Positions 16,404 through 25,066 are shown, counted from the first letter of the stretch. The stretch: 64,000 nucleotides of DNA from an uncultured Oscillospiraceae bacterium (GCA_934513685.1 CAKSWY010000003.1:54074-118073); one strand, 5' to 3'. Notes: generated by a model not told the origin, from the letters alone. A program made the numbers and translations.

Positions 16404-17302
16404 GCGAAGGAACGTTGAAAGCAACCCGACTGTGCAAGAGCTACGGCAAAAAGGACGTGCTGCGTGGGCTGGACCTGGAGCTGGTGCCCGGCTGCATTTA
16501 CGGGCTGATCGGCCGCAACGGGGCCGGAAAAACTACGCTGCTGAGCATTCTCACGGCGCAGAACACCTGGGACGAAGGGGAAGTAACGCTGAACGGCGAA
16601 CCGGTGTGGGAAAACCGCCATGCGCTGGACCAGCTGTGCTTTGCCCGGGAGTTAAGCCCCGCCCTGAAAAACGGCGGGGCCAACGCCCTGCGGGTGAAGG
16701 ACTACCTGCGGGCGGCGGCCATCTATTACCCCAACTGGGACGTGGCCTACGCCGAGCGGCTGCTGAAGGAATTCGGGCTGGACAGAGAGCGCAAGACCCG
16801 GGTGGACAAGCTGAGCAAGGGCATGATGAGTATGGTGACCATTACTCTGGCGCTGGCCAGCCGTGCCCCTTTTACGTTTCTGGATGAGCCGGTGGCGGGC
16901 CTGGACGTGGTGGCCCGGGAGCGGTTTTACCAGCTGCTGCTGGAGGACTACAGCGAGACCGGCCGCACGTTTGTGGTGTCCACCCACATTCTGGACGAAA
17001 CCAACGGCGTGTTTGAGCGGGTCGTGATTCTGGACGAGGGCAAGGTGCTGGAAAACACCCCCACCGACAGCCTGCTGGAGCAGTTCCGGCTGGTGGATGG
17101 CCCCGCCGAGGCGGTGGAAGCGGCCTGCACCGGGCTGAAGGTGCTGAGCAGAGAGACCCTTGGCCGCCGCCTGAGCTGCGTTGTGCGGGGCACGCCGGAA
17201 CAGCTGGCCGCCCTGCCGGCTGATCTGGACGCGGGGGCTTTGAACCTGCAGAAGGTGTTTGTGGCCCTGTGCGGCCATGGGGAGGTGCTGAACCATGAAT
17301 AA
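16400..17302 (+). CDS. ABC transporter ATP-binding protein
   Basis: 300-residue nucleotide-binding subunit. Walker A GRNGAGKTT, a signature motif shaped as LSKGMMSMVTI (degenerate relative to LSGGQ), Walker B FTFLDEPVAGLD and the switch His in VVSTHILDE are all visible; a divergent C-terminal about 80-residue domain follows. The start ATG overlaps the gntR stop by 4 bp, and its 3' end overlaps the next membrane gene by 8 bp, so the genes are translationally coupled. Together with two ABC-2-type membrane proteins it forms an exporter, plausibly for a small molecule or peptide/antibiotic; substrate not deducible. Confidence 0.9.
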   Translation: MSEGTLKATRLCKSYGKKDVLRGLDLELVPGCIYGLIGRNGAGKTTLLSILTAQNTWDEGEVTLNGEPVWENRHALDQLCFARELSPALKNGGANALRVKDYLRAAAIYYPNWDVAYAERLLKEFGLDRERKTRVDKLSKGMMSMVTITLALASRAPFTFLDEPVAGLDVVARERFYQLLLEDYSETGRTFVVSTHILDETNGVFERVVILDEGKVLENTPTDSLLEQFRLVDGPAEAVEAACTGLKVLSRETLGRRLSCVVRGTPEQLAALPADLDAGALNLQKVFVALCGHGEVLNHE

Positions 17303-17945
17303 GACCCTGCGCTATTTCAGCCTGTGGTATCTTCAGGCCGTGGGTGTGATCGCCGCGGCCTGTGCGGGCTTTGCGGCGGGGGCGCTGCTGGAGATTCGGA
17401 GCAGCGGCGCGGGCCTGCTCAGCACCTACCTGTCGTCCGTTCCCATTATGGTGCTGCTGCTGAGCCTGATCATGCCCTACACGCTGAGCCGCAGCTATGC
17501 GGAGGAGGCCCTATGCTTCGGGGCCGCCCGGCGGGAAATTTTTCGCGGGCTGGAGACGGCCACGCTGCTGTATGCGCTGGTGATGCTGGCCGTGTGCATG
17601 GCCGGTGACTGGTTGGCCCATTGGATCCTTCCGCCGGAAGAATTGAACTTCAGCAGCCAGTTCACAGCCAGCCTGCCGCTGCTGTTTGCCCTGCTGCTGT
17701 TTTTGTGCCAGCTGGGGCTGGTTTTGGGGCGCGCCAAGCACAGCTGGTATCTGGTGGCGGCGGTGATCGCGGTGACGATGGCGGCGCTTGCGTCCCTGAT
17801 CGGGGCGTTGTTCCTGGGCTATGAGGAGCCGAGCCTTGCACTGAGGCAGGCCCGGCCGCTTCTGGGGACGGCCAGCCTGGTGCTGGCGGCCGGCGCGGCC
17901 TTCTGGTTCCGCGCCAAAGTGGCCCGGATGGTGGTGCGGAGGTGA
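17295..17945 (+). CDS. ABC transporter permease subunit 1
   Basis: 216-residue polytopic membrane protein with about six hydrophobic segments and no recognisable catalytic motif. It overlaps the ATPase by 8 bp. The cytoplasmic segment GAARREIFRGLE between helices 2 and 3 is a recurring feature of ABC-2-type permeases in YtrA-regulated clostridial operons (compare TRRQMVAAELWLC in the next gene). Function as a translocation-pore subunit is inferred from context. Confidence 0.75.
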   Translation: MNKTLRYFSLWYLQAVGVIAAACAGFAAGALLEIRSSGAGLLSTYLSSVPIMVLLLSLIMPYTLSRSYAEEALCFGAARREIFRGLETATLLYALVMLAVCMAGDWLAHWILPPEELNFSSQFTASLPLLFALLLFLCQLGLVLGRAKHSWYLVAAVIAVTMAALASLIGALFLGYEEPSLALRQARPLLGTASLVLAAGAAFWFRAKVARMVVRR

Positions 17946-17950
17946 CGTTT

Positions 17951-18637
17951 ATGAAACAAAAACCGTTTTTGCTGCGGCAGCTCTGGCTTCAGCAGGAGGA
18001 TTTCCGGTGGATCGCTCTGGTGTGGGGCGCAGCATTCCTGATCGTCGCGGTGATCGAGGCAATCGTGAGCCCGCTGCTCAGTGAGGATGGGGCGCTCATC
18101 CCGATGGCCAGCCTGTTCGGGCTGGTCGTCGGGCCGCTGCTGATGGCGGTGTTCGGGATGGTGCGCTTTACCATCGAGTTCGGGCTGGGGCTGCAGATGG
18201 GTGCCACCCGCCGCCAGATGGTGGCCGCCGAATTGTGGCTGTGCCTGTGCCAGAACGCGGAGATGCTGGTACTGGAACTGCTCACGTTTCTGCTGGAGAG
18301 CACCCTGCTGCCCCTGCTTCGGGGCGTGCCCGCCTATCTGACCCTGACGGATTACAGGGCGCTCGCCGCCGCAATGCCCGGCTGGCTGATCCCGGCGCTG
18401 TTCTTCGGCCTGCTGGCGGTGGAATTTCTGGGCGGCGCGATGATCAACCGCTTCGGCGTGAAGAGTCTGTGGCTGGTCTGGGCGCTCTGCATCGGCTTTC
18501 AATGGGAGCTGCAGGCCGTGCAATGGCTGTGGTCGCGCCTGGGTATGGCCCTGGTGTGGGGCAGCCTTGCGCTGTTGGCCGTGGGCCTTTTTGCCGCGGC
18601 CCACAGCCTGCTGCACCGCAGTACGGCCCAGGTTTGA
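17951..18637 (+). CDS. ABC transporter permease subunit 2
   Basis: 228-residue polytopic membrane protein with about six predicted helices. The ATG at 17951 is 7 bp after GGAGG; a GTG 9 bp upstream is in frame but worse placed. It contains the loop MGATRRQMVAAELWL paralogous to the loop of the preceding permease, so the two probably form a heterodimeric pore with the upstream ATPase. The operon ends at the hairpin 18661-18698. Confidence 0.75.
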   Translation: MKQKPFLLRQLWLQQEDFRWIALVWGAAFLIVAVIEAIVSPLLSEDGALIPMASLFGLVVGPLLMAVFGMVRFTIEFGLGLQMGATRRQMVAAELWLCLCQNAEMLVLELLTFLLESTLLPLLRGVPAYLTLTDYRALAAAMPGWLIPALFFGLLAVEFLGGAMINRFGVKSLWLVWALCIGFQWELQAVQWLWSRLGMALVWGSLALLAVGLFAAAHSLLHRSTAQV

Positions 18638-18660
18638 ACCGGATTTTATAGAATGAGATG

Positions 18661-18698
18661 CCAAAAGGCCCCTTCCCATGCGGGAAGGGGCCTTTTGG
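18661..18698. terminator. Bidirectional terminator between ABC operon and rnpB
   Basis: Perfect 17-base stem CCAAAAGGCCCCTTCCC (18661-18677) with its complement (18682-18698) around a four-base loop. The stem carries a T run in both directions, so it can end the plus-strand operon and the minus-strand RNase P RNA. Confidence 0.85.
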
Positions 18699-18701
18699 CG
18701 G

Positions 18702-19049
18702 AAAACGACCGGACCGTAAGCCGGGTTCTGTATTAAACGACGATCTATCTTGTCCTTGCGTCACCGCAAGGCTCACGCCATCACCGGGACGCGCGGGGCA
18801 GCGCATATGTCCCATACGGAGGTTGCTTCTGGTAGGGTTTACATAGCCGCAAAGTCGCCAGTGCGCTGGTGAGCTCTTACCTCGCCTTTCCATCCTTGCC
18901 GGGCCGAAACCCGGCGGTCTATTTCTGTTGCACTATCCCTGGGGTCACCCCCGGCTGCCGTTAGCAGTTACCATGCCCCTGTGAAGCCCGGACTTTCCTC
19001 AGAGCGAACGCAATGCCGCCCCGCCGCCGTATGTTCCACTCGTTTTCCG
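18702..19049 (-). ncRNA. rnpB: RNase P RNA (class A)
   Basis: Read on the minus strand, the 5' conserved P4 strand GAGGAAAGTCCGGGC appears near 19002, and the 3' partner ACAGAACCCGGCTTA near 18717, with the internal GGTAAACCCTAC-like and AGAAATAGACC-type conserved stretches (about 18820-18935) between. These are diagnostic of bacterial RNase P RNA, the catalytic component that matures tRNA 5' ends. Length about 345 nt is normal. The 5' end is set by a promoter at 19056-19084 and the 3' end by the hairpin at 18661-18698. Exact ends are estimates to within about 10 nt. Confidence 0.94.
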
Positions 19050-19055
19050 TGCAGA

Positions 19056-19084
19056 ATTATACCACGCAAACGCCGGTTTGGCAA
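19056..19084 (-). promoter_or_regulatory. rnpB promoter
   Basis: On the minus strand TTGCCA (19079-19084) and consensus TATAAT (19056-19061) have a 17-bp spacer; the expected start is about 19049. Confidence 0.85.
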
Positions 19085-19103
19085 CCGCAAAGCGGCAGGG
19101 AAT

Positions 19104-19132
19104 TTGCCAATAATGGCCGCATATGTTATACT
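19104..19132 (+). promoter_or_regulatory. Promoter of the pseudouridine synthase gene
   Basis: TTGCCA (19104-19109), 17-bp spacer, TATACT (19127-19132). It diverges from the rnpB promoter; the two -35 boxes are identical and only 20 bp apart. Confidence 0.8.
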
Positions 19133-19186
19133 TATTTTGTTTTTGTAAAGTTTACCGCTTGTTTTTCGCAGAAAGGGGCGAGCGCC

Positions 19187-20074
19187 ATGGGCCAGCCGCT
19201 GTGGCTGAATTTCACCGCCCAGCCGGAAGAAGCAGGGCTGACCCTGCGGGACTTTCTGCGCCAGCAGGGGGTGTCTGCCAGCCTCATCAAGGGGGTAAAA
19301 TACCGGGGTGCGGGCTTTTTGGTGGACGGCCGGGCCGTGTTTACCGACCATCGCATGGCGGCGGGGGAGACGGTGCGCTTCGCCCTGCCCCCCGAGGAGG
19401 AGACCACGGTGCCGCCCCAGGACCTGCCCATCGAGCTGGTGTATGAGGACGCGCACACGGCGCTGGTCAACAAGCCCGCGGGCATGACCGTGCACCCCAC
19501 CCTGAACGCGGCGGACGGCACCCTGGCCAACGCCTGGATGGGCCTGCTGCAGCGGCGGGGCGAAACCGGGGTGTTCCGCCCGGTGAACCGCATTGACCGG
19601 GACACCAGCGGTCTGGTGCTGTGCGCAAAAAATGCCTACGCCGCCGCGGCGCTGGCCCGGAACGTGCAGAAGGTCTATCTGGCGGTTCTGCAGGGCGTGC
19701 CGCCCCGGCTTGAAGGGGAGATCAACGCGCCCATTGACCGGGCACCGGGCAGCATCATTCTGCGGCAGGTGGGCCCGCAGGGCAAGCCAAGCCGAACCAG
19801 CTACCGGGTTCTGGCGGCCGGGCAGGGCCTGAGCCTGGTGGCGGCCCGGCCCATCACCGGGCGCACCCATCAGCTGCGGGTGCATTTTGCCCACATCGGC
19901 TGCCCGCTGGCCGGGGACGAGCTGTACGGCGGAAGCCGGGCGCACATTGGCCGGCAGGCGCTGCACTGTGCCCGGATGACCTTTGCCTCGCCGGGGGCCG
20001 AAGGGATGCAGACCGTGGACTGCCCCCTGCCGCCGGACATGGCGGCACTTTGCGAAACTATGACAAAGCTGTGA
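19187..20074 (+). CDS. RluA/RluD-family 23S rRNA or tRNA pseudouridine synthase
   Basis: 295 residues. An N-terminal S4-like domain (about 10-70; TLRDFLRQQGVSASLIKGVK) is followed by the RluA catalytic domain starting about residue 85 (YEDAHTALVNKPAGMTVHPT). The catalytic Asp is Asp137 in the NRIDRDTSG motif (HRLDRDTSG in the family; here Asn precedes Arg), and TGRTHQLRVHFAHIG is present. It converts uridine to pseudouridine in rRNA or tRNA; the paralogue type (RluA, RluC, RluD, YlyB) cannot be assigned safely from sequence alone. ATG 19187 follows AGAAAGGGG; the longer open frame would cross rnpB and its promoters. Confidence 0.87.
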   Translation: MGQPLWLNFTAQPEEAGLTLRDFLRQQGVSASLIKGVKYRGAGFLVDGRAVFTDHRMAAGETVRFALPPEEETTVPPQDLPIELVYEDAHTALVNKPAGMTVHPTLNAADGTLANAWMGLLQRRGETGVFRPVNRIDRDTSGLVLCAKNAYAAAALARNVQKVYLAVLQGVPPRLEGEINAPIDRAPGSIILRQVGPQGKPSRTSYRVLAAGQGLSLVAARPITGRTHQLRVHFAHIGCPLAGDELYGGSRAHIGRQALHCARMTFASPGAEGMQTVDCPLPPDMAALCETMTKL

Positions 20075-20102
20075 AAAAAATCGTCAAATTTCACCAGCCG
20101 CC

Positions 20103-20130
20103 TTGCCTGCAAAAGGCGTGGGTGTATAAT
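20103..20130 (+). promoter_or_regulatory. Promoter of the M23 peptidase gene
   Basis: TTGCCT (20103-20108) and consensus TATAAT (20125-20130), spacer 16 bp. It gives a leader of about 170 nt. Confidence 0.75.
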
Positions 20131-20136
20131 AAATAC

Positions 20137-20308
20137 GTGGTTTTTTTGCCCGGCCAGCGGCCTGAACGCACAGGCACGGCGGGCGAACGGCACAAACATC
20201 AACAGAAGGGCAGCGCCCGTCCGCCGGTTTTGACGGCGGCACTGCGGCGGCTTTTGCCCACCGGGGGGCCGGCGTTCCGGCCCGAAAACCTGGGAAAGGA
20301 GATCGTCT
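20137..20308 (+). promoter_or_regulatory. Structured 5' leader of the M23 peptidase mRNA
   Basis: The leader contains a GC-rich hairpin CCGCCG...CGGCGG (about 20221-20238) and a perfect one GGGCCGG-CGTT-CCGGCCC (20266-20283) that ends 13 bp before the AAGGAG ribosome-binding site. Such leaders often regulate cell-wall hydrolases, but I could not match the ydaO (c-di-AMP) riboswitch consensus. Confidence 0.4.
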
Positions 20309-22069
20309 TTGGAGCTGAAAGAAAAACAGCCCAGCGCCCTGCGCCAGCGTTTGGAACCCTACCGTCAGCGGTTCAGCAAGTGGTTCCATCACAGCGCGCA
20401 GGTGGCCTGGCTGGGCGACTTTTTGTATCAGGTCGGCTTCTGGGGAGAGTACACCCTGGTCCGGCTTGTAAGAGGAGTGCGCCACGGGGCGCTTGCATTG
20501 GCCCACAAAACGGCCCAGCTGGCCCGCAAAGCCGGCCTGGAGGCGCTGCACATCCTGAACCATATGCGGCATGAGATCGCCGCCCCGCTGGTGTATCTCT
20601 GGAACGGCGCGCGCAGCGTCAACCAGAAGATGGCGCAGGCCAAACAGGAGGGCGGTTCGCCCGCCAAGGTGCTGGTTCGGGTCATGCGGCGGGGCGCTTC
20701 CCGCTTTGGTACCCTGACCCGTGGGGCCATGGGCTACCTGCTGCCGCTGGCTGCGGCCGGTGTGTTCTGCTTTACCGTACATACCGTGCTGAACTACAAC
20801 TACATTCTGGCGGTGGAAGTAAACGGGCAGAATGTGGGCTATGTGGCCAGCGAGACCGTGTTTGATACCGCCCGGGAGGATGTGCAGCAGCGCATTGCCT
20901 CGGTGGGCACGAAAGAGGGCAAGACCTGGCAGGTGGAGCCCACCTTTACCCTGGCCATTCAGGGTGACGTGATGGACGAAAACCAGATGGCGGACGCCAT
21001 TCTGCAGGCCTCCAGCCAGGACATTCAGGAGGGCACCGCCCTGTATGTGGACGGCGACCTGGTGGCGGTGACCACCGACGGCGACGCGGTGCGCCAGACG
21101 CTGGAGGAGATCAAGGCCCCCTACGAGGATGAGAGCGACCCCAACCACCGGGTGGACTTCACCAAGGACGTGGAGCTGGTGGACGGCATTTACTTCACCG
21201 ATTCCTTCACCGATGTGGACGCGGTGTGCCAGCGCATCACCGGCCTGGAGCAGGCCCAGGTGGACTACACCGTGCAGAGCGGCGATACCCCCTGGACCAT
21301 CGCCGCGGCCAACGGCCTGACCCTGAACGAACTGTACGCCCTGAACCCCCAGATGAGCGCCAGCGGCTACAACATGTACATCGGCGATACGCTGGTTCTG
21401 GGCCAGGAGCGGCCGTTCCTGGAGGTCAAGACCATCGACCGGATCACCTATCAGGTGTCCATTCCCTTTGAGACCAACGAGACCACCTCGGAGGATTACT
21501 CCTACGGCACCACCAAAACGGTGCAGGAAGGTGTGGACGGCATCAAGGAGCTCACCGCGGATGTGACCAAGGTGGGCGGAATTGAGACCGGCCGCGACAT
21601 CATTGAGGAAACGGTGCTGCAGGAGCCGGTCACCAAGGAAGTGGTGAAGGGCACGCGCCTGCCCAACGGTTCCATCGCGCCCAGCTCCGGCGGCAGCGGC
21701 TCGCTGATGTGGCCTGTGCCCGGTTACCGCTCCGTGAGCCGCTGGATGAGCAGCGGCCATAAGGGCTCGGACATCTGCGCGGCCTACGGCACGCCCATCT
21801 ATGCGGCCGACAGCGGCGTTGTGACCGCCGCCGGCTGGAACGCGGCGGGCCACGGCTATGGTTACTCCATCATCATCAACCACGGCGGCATGACCACCCT
21901 GTACGCACACTGCTCGTCGGTTGTGGTAAGCTCCGGCCAGTATGTGAAGCAGGGCGAGCTGATCGGCCTGGTGGGCTCCACCGGCTGGTCCACCGGCAAC
22001 CACTGCCACTTTGAGATCCGCGTGGGCGGTACGCTGGTAAGCGCCCGGAATTACTTCCCCGGCTTCTGA
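20309..22069 (+). CDS. Membrane-anchored M23 peptidase with LysM and G5 domains
   Basis: 586 residues. A long cytoplasmic N-terminal part (1-138), a transmembrane helix (about 142-162), then an extracytoplasmic region: LysM domain (about 319-365, TVQSGDTPWTIAAANGLTLNEL), a G5 domain (about 375-450) and a C-terminal M23 lysostaphin-like peptidase. Zinc/catalytic residues are His484, Asp488 (HKGSD) and His565/His567 (HCH), all present, so an active endopeptidase cleaving peptidoglycan cross-links is expected. TTG start at 20309 after AAGGAG. Likely separates daughter cells or remodels wall during growth. The 140-residue cytoplasmic part before the anchor is unusual for this family. Confidence 0.9.
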   Translation: MELKEKQPSALRQRLEPYRQRFSKWFHHSAQVAWLGDFLYQVGFWGEYTLVRLVRGVRHGALALAHKTAQLARKAGLEALHILNHMRHEIAAPLVYLWNGARSVNQKMAQAKQEGGSPAKVLVRVMRRGASRFGTLTRGAMGYLLPLAAAGVFCFTVHTVLNYNYILAVEVNGQNVGYVASETVFDTAREDVQQRIASVGTKEGKTWQVEPTFTLAIQGDVMDENQMADAILQASSQDIQEGTALYVDGDLVAVTTDGDAVRQTLEEIKAPYEDESDPNHRVDFTKDVELVDGIYFTDSFTDVDAVCQRITGLEQAQVDYTVQSGDTPWTIAAANGLTLNELYALNPQMSASGYNMYIGDTLVLGQERPFLEVKTIDRITYQVSIPFETNETTSEDYSYGTTKTVQEGVDGIKELTADVTKVGGIETGRDIIEETVLQEPVTKEVVKGTRLPNGSIAPSSGGSGSLMWPVPGYRSVSRWMSSGHKGSDICAAYGTPIYAADSGVVTAAGWNAAGHGYGYSIIINHGGMTTLYAHCSSVVVSSGQYVKQGELIGLVGSTGWSTGNHCHFEIRVGGTLVSARNYFPGF

Positions 22070-22102
22070 TCACTTTTTGTACCGAACAGGCACGAAAATA
22101 TG

Positions 22103-22143
22103 GCACCCTTCGGCGGTTTTGCCCGCTGAAGGGTGCTTTTTTG
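22103..22143 (+). terminator. Intrinsic terminator after the M23 peptidase
   Basis: Fourteen-base stem beginning GCACCCTTC (22103-22116 with 22123-22136, one G-U pair) followed by six T. Confidence 0.92.
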
Positions 22144-22268
22144 CACAAAAGAAACCAGCAAAACATCCATGCGCTGTAACATGGACAAATTTTGCCGAAA
22201 AACATGGATAGTTGTTGTGCGATACGCTAATAATACCCTTGATACTTTCATTTTCCTGCGTGGCGGTG

Positions 22269-22274
22269 TATAAT
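22269..22274 (+). promoter_or_regulatory. Candidate -10 element for murA
   Basis: A consensus TATAAT lies here; the best -35 (TTTCAT, 22246-22251, 17-bp spacer) is poor. The 22144-22268 stretch contains nothing else recognised. Confidence 0.45.
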
Positions 22275-22371
22275 ATATCAGCTGGTGCGCGGCAGGCTGC
22301 CCCATACCGGCAACGGGATGCACCGCCCCTTTGTGCGGCGGATGTACATCAGGCCCAAAGGAGAGTTTTGC

Positions 22372-23655
22372 TTGGAAAAGTTTGTCATTCGGGGCGGCAA
22401 GCCCCTGATGGGCGAAGTGACCATCAGCGGTGCGAAAAACGCAGCGGTGGCCCTGCTGCCCGCGACCATTTTGGCCGCCGATAAATGTGTGCTGGAAAAT
22501 GTGCCCGACATTCACGACGTGGCCGTTTCTCTGCAGACCCTCGCCGCCCTGGGTGCACAGGTGCGGCTGCTGGATAAGCATACCTATGAAATTGATACCA
22601 CCTGCCTGACCAGTACGCAGGTGCCGGACGATCTGTCCCGCCAGATGCGCGCCAGCTATTATTTTCTGGGCGCGCTGCTGGGCCGCTTCGGCTCGGCCCA
22701 GGTGGCCATGCCCGGCGGCTGCAACCTTGGCCCCCGCCCCATTGACCAGCACCTGAAGGCGTTCAGCGCCCTGGGTGCGGCCGACTCGGTGGAGTACGGA
22801 ATGATCAAGGTGGAGGGCAAGCAGCTGAAGGGCGCACACGTGTTCTTTGATACGGTCTCGGTGGGTGCCACCATGAACGCCATGCTGGCCGCGGTGCTGG
22901 CCGATGGCCTGACCGTGCTGGAAAATGTGGCCAAGGAGCCTCATGTGGTGGATCTGGCCAATTTCCTGAACATGATGGGCGCCGACGTGCGCGGTGCAGG
23001 CACCGACGTGATCAAGATCCGCGGCGTGGAAAAGATGCACGGCTGCAGCTACTCTGTGATTCCCGATCAGATCGAGGCCGGCAGCTTTATGGTGGCCGCG
23101 GCTGTGACGGGGGGCAATGTGCTCATCAAAAACGTCACTCCCAAGCATCTGGAGCCCATCACCGCCAAGCTGGAGTTGGCGGGTGCCACGGTGGAGGAGT
23201 TTGACGACGCCGTGCGGGTGTATCGCACCGGCGATCTGCTGCCTTTGAAGATCAAAACCATGCCTCATCCCGGCTTCCCCACGGATATGCAGCCGCTGAT
23301 GGGCGTGATGCTGAGCATTGCCCACGGCACCTCCATCATCACCGAGGGCATCTGGGAGAACCGCTTCCGCTATGTGGATGAGCTGACCCGCATGGGCGCC
23401 AACATTCAGGTGGACGGCCAGGTGGCGGTGATCGAGGGCGTGCCCGAGCTGCTGCCCGCCCCCCTGCGCGCTTCCGATCTGCGGGCCGGTGCGGCCCTGG
23501 TGGTGGCGGCCCTTGCGGCCAAAGGCACCAGCGAGATCACCGGCATCGGCTACATCGAGCGCGGCTACGAGAGCCTGGTGGAAAAGCTGCAGGGCCTCGG
23601 GGCGGACATTCATCGGGAAGAAACCGCGGCCCCGGCTGCGGAGCAGGCCATGTAA
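22372..23655 (+). CDS. murA: UDP-N-acetylglucosamine 1-carboxyvinyltransferase MurA
   Basis: 427-residue EPSP-synthase-fold enzyme that transfers enolpyruvate from PEP to UDP-GlcNAc, the first committed step of peptidoglycan synthesis. The active-site loop is PGGCNLGPRPID with Cys117, the residue that fosfomycin alkylates, so natural target sensitivity is expected. KNAAVALLPATIL, ASYYFLGALLGR and the C-terminal RGYESLVEKLQGLGADI segments are diagnostic. The TTG start at 22372 follows AAAGGAGA; an in-frame upstream extension of 29 codons is excluded because it precedes the conserved FVIRGGKPLMGEV N-terminus. Confidence 0.95.
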   Translation: MEKFVIRGGKPLMGEVTISGAKNAAVALLPATILAADKCVLENVPDIHDVAVSLQTLAALGAQVRLLDKHTYEIDTTCLTSTQVPDDLSRQMRASYYFLGALLGRFGSAQVAMPGGCNLGPRPIDQHLKAFSALGAADSVEYGMIKVEGKQLKGAHVFFDTVSVGATMNAMLAAVLADGLTVLENVAKEPHVVDLANFLNMMGADVRGAGTDVIKIRGVEKMHGCSYSVIPDQIEAGSFMVAAAVTGGNVLIKNVTPKHLEPITAKLELAGATVEEFDDAVRVYRTGDLLPLKIKTMPHPGFPTDMQPLMGVMLSIAHGTSIITEGIWENRFRYVDELTRMGANIQVDGQVAVIEGVPELLPAPLRASDLRAGAALVVAALAAKGTSEITGIGYIERGYESLVEKLQGLGADIHREETAAPAAEQAM

Positions 23656-23682
23656 GGCCAGATTTTGCAATAGAACTGTTTG

Positions 23683-23711
23683 GAAGGGCCGCTCACGAGC
23701 GGCCCTTCTTT
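23683..23711 (+). terminator. Weak terminator after murA
   Basis: Perfect 11-base stem GAAGGGCCGCT (23683-23693) and AGCGGCCCTTC (23698-23708), but the T run is only three, so read-through into walJ is plausible. Confidence 0.55.
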
Positions 23712-23733
23712 GATGAAACGATCAGGAGGAGCT

Positions 23734-24522
23734 ATGGCCAGTTTTACCACCCTTTATTCCGGTTCGTCCGGAAACTGCGGCCTGGTGCAGTGTGGGCAGA
23801 AATACCTGCTTATTGATATGGGCAAAAGCTGCCGCATCACCGTGAACGCCCTGAAGGAGCTGGGGCTGGCCCTGAGCGACCTGGAGGGCATTCTGGTGAC
23901 CCATGAGCACAGCGACCACATCAAGGGGCTGCAGGTGTTCCTGAAGAACCATCCGGCGCCCCTGTACGCAGGGGCGGACACGCTGGACGCGCTGGACGCG
24001 ATGGGGGTGCTTCCCGCGGGGCTGGAAGTGCAGGCCGTTGAGGGGCGCACGCTGGATGTGGGCGGCTTTGAGGTGACGGCCTTTCCCACCAGCCACGATG
24101 TGCCCTGCTGCGGCTACCGCATTCATACGCCGGACGGCCGGGTGATGGCCATCGCCACCGACCTGGGGCAGCTGACGGCCCCGGTGCACCAGAACCTCTC
24201 GGGGGCTGACCTGGTGGCATTGGAGGCCAATTACGACCCGTACAGCCTGCGCAACGGGCCGTACCCCTATTACTTAAAGCAGCGCATCGCCTCGGCCCGG
24301 GGCCATTTGAGCAACGATGAGTGCGCGGCCAAAATTCTGGAGCTGCTTCAGGAGGGCTGCACCCGGTTTGCCCTGTGCCACCTGAGCCAGGAGAACAACA
24401 CCCCGGACCTTGCGCTGGGCACGGTGTTCCGCACGCTGGCCATGGCGGGCTGCACGCCGGAAAAGGGCACGATCATTCAGGCGCAGAAGCGCAGCCAGAT
24501 AAGCGACAACATTCTGTTCTGA
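23734..24522 (+). CDS. walJ: WalJ/YycJ-type metallo-beta-lactamase-fold hydrolase
   Basis: 262 residues with the MBL-fold zinc-binding HEHSDH motif at 57-62 and the downstream His/Asp ligands in FPTSHDVPCCGYR and AIATDLGQL. The N-terminus TTLYSGSSGNCGLV is characteristic of YycJ/WalJ, a putative nuclease linked to cell-wall or cell-division timing and situated next to rlmH in Bacillus, as here. ATG 23734 after AGGAGGA. The precise substrate (a nucleic acid is suspected for the family) is unknown. Confidence 0.87.
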   Translation: MASFTTLYSGSSGNCGLVQCGQKYLLIDMGKSCRITVNALKELGLALSDLEGILVTHEHSDHIKGLQVFLKNHPAPLYAGADTLDALDAMGVLPAGLEVQAVEGRTLDVGGFEVTAFPTSHDVPCCGYRIHTPDGRVMAIATDLGQLTAPVHQNLSGADLVALEANYDPYSLRNGPYPYYLKQRIASARGHLSNDECAAKILELLQEGCTRFALCHLSQENNTPDLALGTVFRTLAMAGCTPEKGTIIQAQKRSQISDNILF

Positions 24523-24547
24523 AAAGGCAAAGAAGGAGGAGCGCGGC

Positions 24548-25033
24548 ATGATGAACGTGGACCTGATCTGTGTGGGCAAGCTGAACGCGGCCTACTGCGC
24601 CGAGGGCGTGGCGGAATACCAGAAGCGGCTGGGGGCCTACTGCCGCTTTCGCATTGTGGAACTTCCGGAGGAGACCATCCGGGAGAAAAACGCCAGCCAG
24701 TCGGTGATCGACAAGGCGCTGGAAAAAGAGGGCGCGGCCATTCTGGCCCAGGTGAAGCGCGGGGCGGCGCTGGTGGCCCTGTGCGTGGAGGGCAAGCAGC
24801 TCTCCAGCGAGGAGCTGGCCGGCTGGATCGAGAAGCAGGGGGTCGGCGGCTGCGGCGACCTGGCCTTTGTGATCGGCTCTTCCCATGGGCTGGCCCCGGC
24901 GGTGAAGCAGGCTGCAGCGCTTCGGTTCTCCATGGGGCGCATCACGCTGCCCCACCAGCTGGCGCGGCTGGTGCTGTGCGAGCAGATTTACCGGGCCTTC
25001 TCCATCAACGCGGGAAGCAAGTACCACAAGTGA
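24548..25033 (+). CDS. rlmH: 23S rRNA (pseudouridine-1915-N3)-methyltransferase RlmH
   Basis: 161-residue SPOUT methyltransferase. The VDLICVGKLNAAYCAEGVAEYQKRLGAYCRF N-terminus, the SAM knot region (FVIGSSHGLAP) and the C-terminal RAFSINAGSKYHK tail (family: RAxxIxxGxxYHK) are diagnostic. It methylates pseudouridine 1915 in helix 69 of 23S rRNA after 70S formation. It starts 25 bp after walJ, with AAGGAGGAG as RBS, so the two are one operon, as in the walJ-rlmH region of Bacillus. Confidence 0.93.
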   Translation: MMNVDLICVGKLNAAYCAEGVAEYQKRLGAYCRFRIVELPEETIREKNASQSVIDKALEKEGAAILAQVKRGAALVALCVEGKQLSSEELAGWIEKQGVGGCGDLAFVIGSSHGLAPAVKQAAALRFSMGRITLPHQLARLVLCEQIYRAFSINAGSKYHK

Positions 25034-25066
25034 ACCGGGGCGAAGGCCTAGGACACAGAAAATTCA

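Noticed and set aside
20137..20308. c-di-AMP (ydaO) riboswitch in the M23 leader
   Set aside because: Structured GC hairpins exist, but I could not locate the conserved ydaO core sequence, so no riboswitch is claimed.
23683..23711. Perfect hairpin with short T run considered as a protein operator for walJ
   Set aside because: It is compatible with a weak terminator after murA and there is no nearby promoter to regulate.
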